Positions 61,511-64,000 of a DNA stretch of 64,000 nt are shown here, piece by piece. Location: NCBI GenBank assembly GCA_965249925.1, contig OZ252260.1:2418001-2482000 (forward strand), written 5' to 3'. Position 1 is the stretch's first letter. Each line of letters begins with the position of its first letter. Position numbers and translations under genes: made by a program. The notes beneath the pieces were generated by a model. That model was not told the origin of the DNA, made no database searches, and saw nothing but the letters and a program-made list of their open reading frames with translations. The DNA comes from Hoeflea_A sp965249925. GTDB taxonomy: Bacteria > Pseudomonadota > Alphaproteobacteria > Rhizobiales > Rhizobiaceae.

Positions 61511-61912
61511 TTAACGGACAGCGCTTTCAAAAGCATTCGGTGTGGTGTCTTTGAGGTAGGCGAGCGCCGTCTTGGCGCTGGCCACCAGGGCGCCGAAGGC
61601 TTCCGGCTGGTGGATCGCCATGTCGGACAGCACCTTGCGGTCGACCTCGATGCCGGCCTTGTTGAGGCCGTCGATGAAACGGCCATAGGTCAGGCCGTGT
61701 TCACGCACCGCGGCATTGATGCGCTGGATCCACAGGGCGCGGAAATTGCGCTTGCGGGTCTTGCGGTCGCGGTAGGCGAACTGCTTGCCGCGGTCGACGG
61801 CAGCCTTGGCCGCCCGGATGGTGTTCTTGCGGCGGCCGTAATAGCCCTTGGCCTGGGCGAGAACCTTTTTGTGTTTGGCGTGGGATGTCACACCCCGTCT
61901 TACGCGTGCCAT
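61511..61912 (-). CDS. rplT: 50S ribosomal protein L20
   Basis: 133 aa; MARVRRGVTSHAKHKKVLAQAKGYYGRRKN and RKTRKRNFRALWIQRINAAVREHGLTYG are diagnostic. AAGGAA precedes the ATG. L20 nucleates 50S assembly and, in enterobacteria, represses translation of the rpmI-rplT mRNA. 31 nt after rpmI in the infC-rpmI-rplT operon; a terminator follows at 61440. Confidence 0.98.
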   Translation of the reverse strand: MARVRRGVTSHAKHKKVLAQAKGYYGRRKNTIRAAKAAVDRGKQFAYRDRKTRKRNFRALWIQRINAAVREHGLTYGRFIDGLNKAGIEVDRKVLSDMAIHQPEAFGALVASAKTALAYLKDTTPNAFESAVR

Positions 61913-61943
61913 GATCGTCGTTCCTTCAAATCGCGTGCAACAG

Positions 61944-62144
61944 TCAGAGGCTGTTCGGCATAAATTTCTTTACGATGCGGGCGTCCGGTTCGGACAGAAC
62001 CATGGTGCCGCGCGCATTGCGGACGAATTTGTTGGACCGTTTGATCATGCCGTGGCGTTTGCCGGCCGCGGCGGACTTGACCTTGCCCGAGGCGGTCAGC
62101 TTGAAGCGTTTCTTGCAAGACGATTTCGTCTTCATCTTGGGCAT
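61944..62144 (-). CDS. rpmI: 50S ribosomal protein L35
   Basis: 66 aa from ATG 62144 with GGAGACGCAAA upstream; the long upstream frame to 62345 is a shadow. MPKMKTKSSCKKRFKLTASGK and KFVRNARGTMV identify L35. Part of the conserved operon. Confidence 0.97.
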   Translation of the reverse strand: MPKMKTKSSCKKRFKLTASGKVKSAAAGKRHGMIKRSNKFVRNARGTMVLSEPDARIVKKFMPNSL

Positions 62145-62329
62145 TTTGCGTCTCCGTTTCCGGTTCGGCACGATCGGCCGCCGGTTTGTTGTCGTCCCGA
62201 AAAACCACAAAACCGCGGCGGCCCTGTCGGACCGGGCGGTCGGTAGCGGCTTCGAAAACGTGTTTTCAGCATTCTGAACCGCCACGGCATGCCCTGCCGG
62301 ACGGTTCGGACGCGGCCTTATAACGAGTG

Positions 62330-62361
62330 TTGCCCGCCAGTGCAAGCAGCATTGCGGGCAA
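62330..62361 (-). promoter_or_regulatory. rpmI leader hairpin
   Basis: Within the 250-bp gap between infC and rpmI, TTGCCCGC and GCGGGCAA form an 8-bp inverted repeat with a 16-nt loop and no T run, so it is not a terminator. It may belong to a leader structure of the rpmI-rplT mRNA. Confidence 0.45.
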
Positions 62362-62394
62362 TTCGCGCCGGCGGACGGTCGATCGGGACTTTTA

Positions 62395-62931
62395 TTATTT
62401 GGGTGCCAAGACCATCATCATCTGGCGGCCTTCGAGCTTCGGCTCGGCCTCCACCTTGGCGATCTCGACGGTGTCTTCCCGGACCTTCTGCAGCAACTGC
62501 ATGCCGAGCTGCTGGTGGGCCATTTCGCGGCCCCTGAACCGCAAGGTCACCTTGACCTTGTCGCCGCTGTCGAAGAAGCGGTTCATCGCCTTCATCTTCA
62601 CCTCGTAGTCATGGGTGTCGATGTTGGGCCGCATCTTGATTTCCTTGACCTCGACGGTCTTTTGCTTCTTGCGGGCCTCGGCGGCTTTTTTCTGGTTCTG
62701 GTATTTGAGCTTCCCGAGATCGAGAATCTTGCAAACGGGCGGCTTGGCATTGGGTGAGATCTCGACGAGATCCAGTCCCGCCTCCTCGGCGGCCGCCAAT
62801 GCTACGTCGATTGCAACTTCACCGTGGTTTTGTCCTTCGTCGTCAATAAGCTGTACCCGGTCGACCCGGATATCCTGGTTGGCGCGCGGGCCGGTCTGAG
62901 TCGGCGGCGGCGCTCTGAATGGTCTGCGAAT
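62395..62931 (-). CDS. infC: translation initiation factor IF-3
   Basis: 178 aa from an ATT codon at 62931, preceded by AGGGAG 9 nt upstream. The N-terminus read from ATT is IRRPFRAPPPTQTGPRANQDIRVD, as expected for IF3, followed by VQLIDDEGQNHGEVAIDVALAAAEEAGLDLVEISPNAKPPVCKI and the C-terminal KVKVTLRFRGREMAHQQLG. Length is normal only with the ATT start; the ATG-started frame would lack about 44 residues. AUU start codons are a known basis of infC autoregulation. Confidence 0.95.
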   Translation of the reverse strand: MRRPFRAPPPTQTGPRANQDIRVDRVQLIDDEGQNHGEVAIDVALAAAEEAGLDLVEISPNAKPPVCKILDLGKLKYQNQKKAAEARKKQKTVEVKEIKMRPNIDTHDYEVKMKAMNRFFDSGDKVKVTLRFRGREMAHQQLGMQLLQKVREDTVEIAKVEAEPKLEGRQMMMVLAPK

Positions 62932-63178
62932 GGTCGTTTACTCCCTGACAGTTACGCTTTCCTGTTTGTATTCTTGCCGTTTCGCAATAAGAACCGGCAA
63001 GAACTGCGGCAATGTGAGCATCGCCGACTTCAAGTCAATAGCATGACTACTGAAAAAAATCACCCGCAAAGCCGGTGTTGCCGGAACGCCACCTGCCAAC
63101 GTTTGTATTCGGCCCCGGAGTCAGCCAAAGTGAAAAGCGCAACCATCGGGAACGGGCGGTGATGGACGGGAGCGGGCG

Positions 63179-63958
63179 GTGACGGATATCGACATCACGG
63201 ACTTTGACGTCGGCGAGGGCGAGGCGCTTCGCCGGCTTGCGGTGCGCCACCGGGCGGGCGCGCAACCCGGCCTGGTCTGGCTCGGCGGCTACCGCTCCGA
63301 CATGGCCGGAACCAAGGCGGTCGAACTCGACGCCTACGCGCAGGCGCGCGGGCTCGCCTGCACCCGCTTCGACTATTCCGGTCACGGCGAGTCCGGCGGC
63401 GACTTTGTCAAGGGCACGATTTCGCGCTGGCTGGAGGAGAGCCTGGCGGTGTTCGATCGCTTCGCCGCCGGCCGGCAATTGCTCGTCGGCTCCTCGATGG
63501 GCGCCTGGATCGCGCTGCGCATGGTGCAGGAGCTGCGCAAGGCGGGCGCCGCAGAGCGTCTGCAAGGCCTGTTGCTGCTGGCGCCGGCCCCGGATTTCAC
63601 CGGCGAACTGCACGAGCCGCAGCTCACCGAAGCGCAGCGGCGCGACCTCGAGGAGAAGGGCTATTTCGAGGAGCCGACGCCCTACGGCCCGGACCCCAAC
63701 GTCTTCACCCGGGCGCTGTTCGAGGACGGCCGCGAAAACCGGGTGCTGGAAGGGGTCATCGAGACCGGCTGCCCGGTGCGCATCATCCAGGGCATGGAGG
63801 ATCCCGACGTGCCCTACACCCACGCCCTGCGGCTGGTCGAGCATCTGCCGGCCGACGACGTCGTGCTGACCCTGGTGCGCGACGGCGACCACCGGCTGTC
63901 ACGGCCGCAGGACATCGATCTGATCCTCAACGCGGTTGCGCAAATGCTGCCAGACTGA
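63179..63958 (+). CDS. alpha/beta hydrolase
   Basis: 259 aa from GTG 63179 with GGGAGCGGG just upstream. LVWLGGYRSDMAGTKA (oxyanion), LACTRFDYSGHGESGGDF, LLVGSSMGAWIALRM (nucleophile Ser in GSSMG), VRIIQGMEDPDVPY (Asp) and VRDGDHRLSRP (His) give the complete triad in the order of ABHD10-like thioesterase/esterases, often found divergent from infC in this group. The 247-bp gap to infC holds both promoters. Confidence 0.88.
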   Translation: MTDIDITDFDVGEGEALRRLAVRHRAGAQPGLVWLGGYRSDMAGTKAVELDAYAQARGLACTRFDYSGHGESGGDFVKGTISRWLEESLAVFDRFAAGRQLLVGSSMGAWIALRMVQELRKAGAAERLQGLLLLAPAPDFTGELHEPQLTEAQRRDLEEKGYFEEPTPYGPDPNVFTRALFEDGRENRVLEGVIETGCPVRIIQGMEDPDVPYTHALRLVEHLPADDVVLTLVRDGDHRLSRPQDIDLILNAVAQMLPD

Positions 63959-64000
63959 TCTCCGATCATTTTTGGTAACCATAAACAGAACTTTCGTTGT

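Overview
The window is a high-GC chromosomal segment from an alphaproteobacterium. The housekeeping end (infC, rpmI, rplT, pheS and pheT, all on the minus strand, followed by nadV) and the family mix (TAXI-TRAP transport, phosphonate-monoesterase/sulfatase, LysR, GSTs, a KynA/KynB pair, DUF1127) fit Hyphomicrobiales-like or related alphaproteobacteria; I cannot name the genus from sequence alone. No rRNA, tRNA or CRISPR array was seen.

Layout. 1-2.2 kb: an unusual plus-strand set with a metzincin-type protease cut by the window edge, a 172-aa unknown, a CTAG-flanked MITE, a 72-aa protein related to the N-terminus of the protease, and a 118-aa charged protein. 2.3-24 kb: mostly ordinary metabolic and regulatory genes, including acetyltransferase, DinB, VOC, amidohydrolase, SpoU methylase, kynB-kynA, a MauG-like/FixH-like/amidohydrolase operon, a TCR-type MFS pump, a divergent GST / ArsR-SRPBCC locus with two clear operators, a PcfJ-like protein, a cadherin-like/SdrD-like surface protein, a divergent HxlR/SnoaL-like locus, DUF411, a methyltransferase and a YdjM-like protein. 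24-32 kb: a pentapeptide-repeat membrane protein, an intact ISNCY-type insertion sequence, a sulfatase-superfamily hydrolase, a GST and a TAXI substrate-binding protein. 32-42 kb: the fused TRAP permease, a broken barstar gene, alpha/beta hydrolases, a haloalkane-dehalogenase-like protein with DUF1127, LysR, GNAT and an APH-like kinase. 42.3-54.8 kb: an AT-richer accessory island that looks like a decayed defence island (HNH protein, truncated SMC-like ATPase, broken phytanoyl-CoA dioxygenase, superfamily-1 helicase with a DUF2290-like partner, PIN protein, Rieske protein, frameshifted HNH nuclease, caspase-like protease). Its right part is bracketed by a decayed and an intact copy of a nucleotidyltransferase/oxidoreductase gene end. 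54.8-64 kb: nucleotidyltransferase, Gfo/Idh/MocA oxidoreductase, nadV, pheT, pheS, rplT, rpmI, infC (ATT start) and a divergent alpha/beta hydrolase.

The most unusual signal is a set of elements bounded by the tetranucleotide CTAG. At 19227-19394 and 31890-32059 lie two units, each made of two long imperfect hairpins (about 76 and 79 nt) joined by a 13-14-nt spacer. The stem sequences differ between the units but the internal-loop geometry (3 by 7 nt in hairpin 1, a 4-nt one-sided bulge in hairpin 2) is the same, which is what compensatory change would produce. A MITE (1267-1539) and the ISNCY element (26602-28253) are also flanked by CTAG. Three of the four insertion sites coincide with a C-TAG stop codon at a gene end, so the elements sit at gene ends without breaking reading frames.
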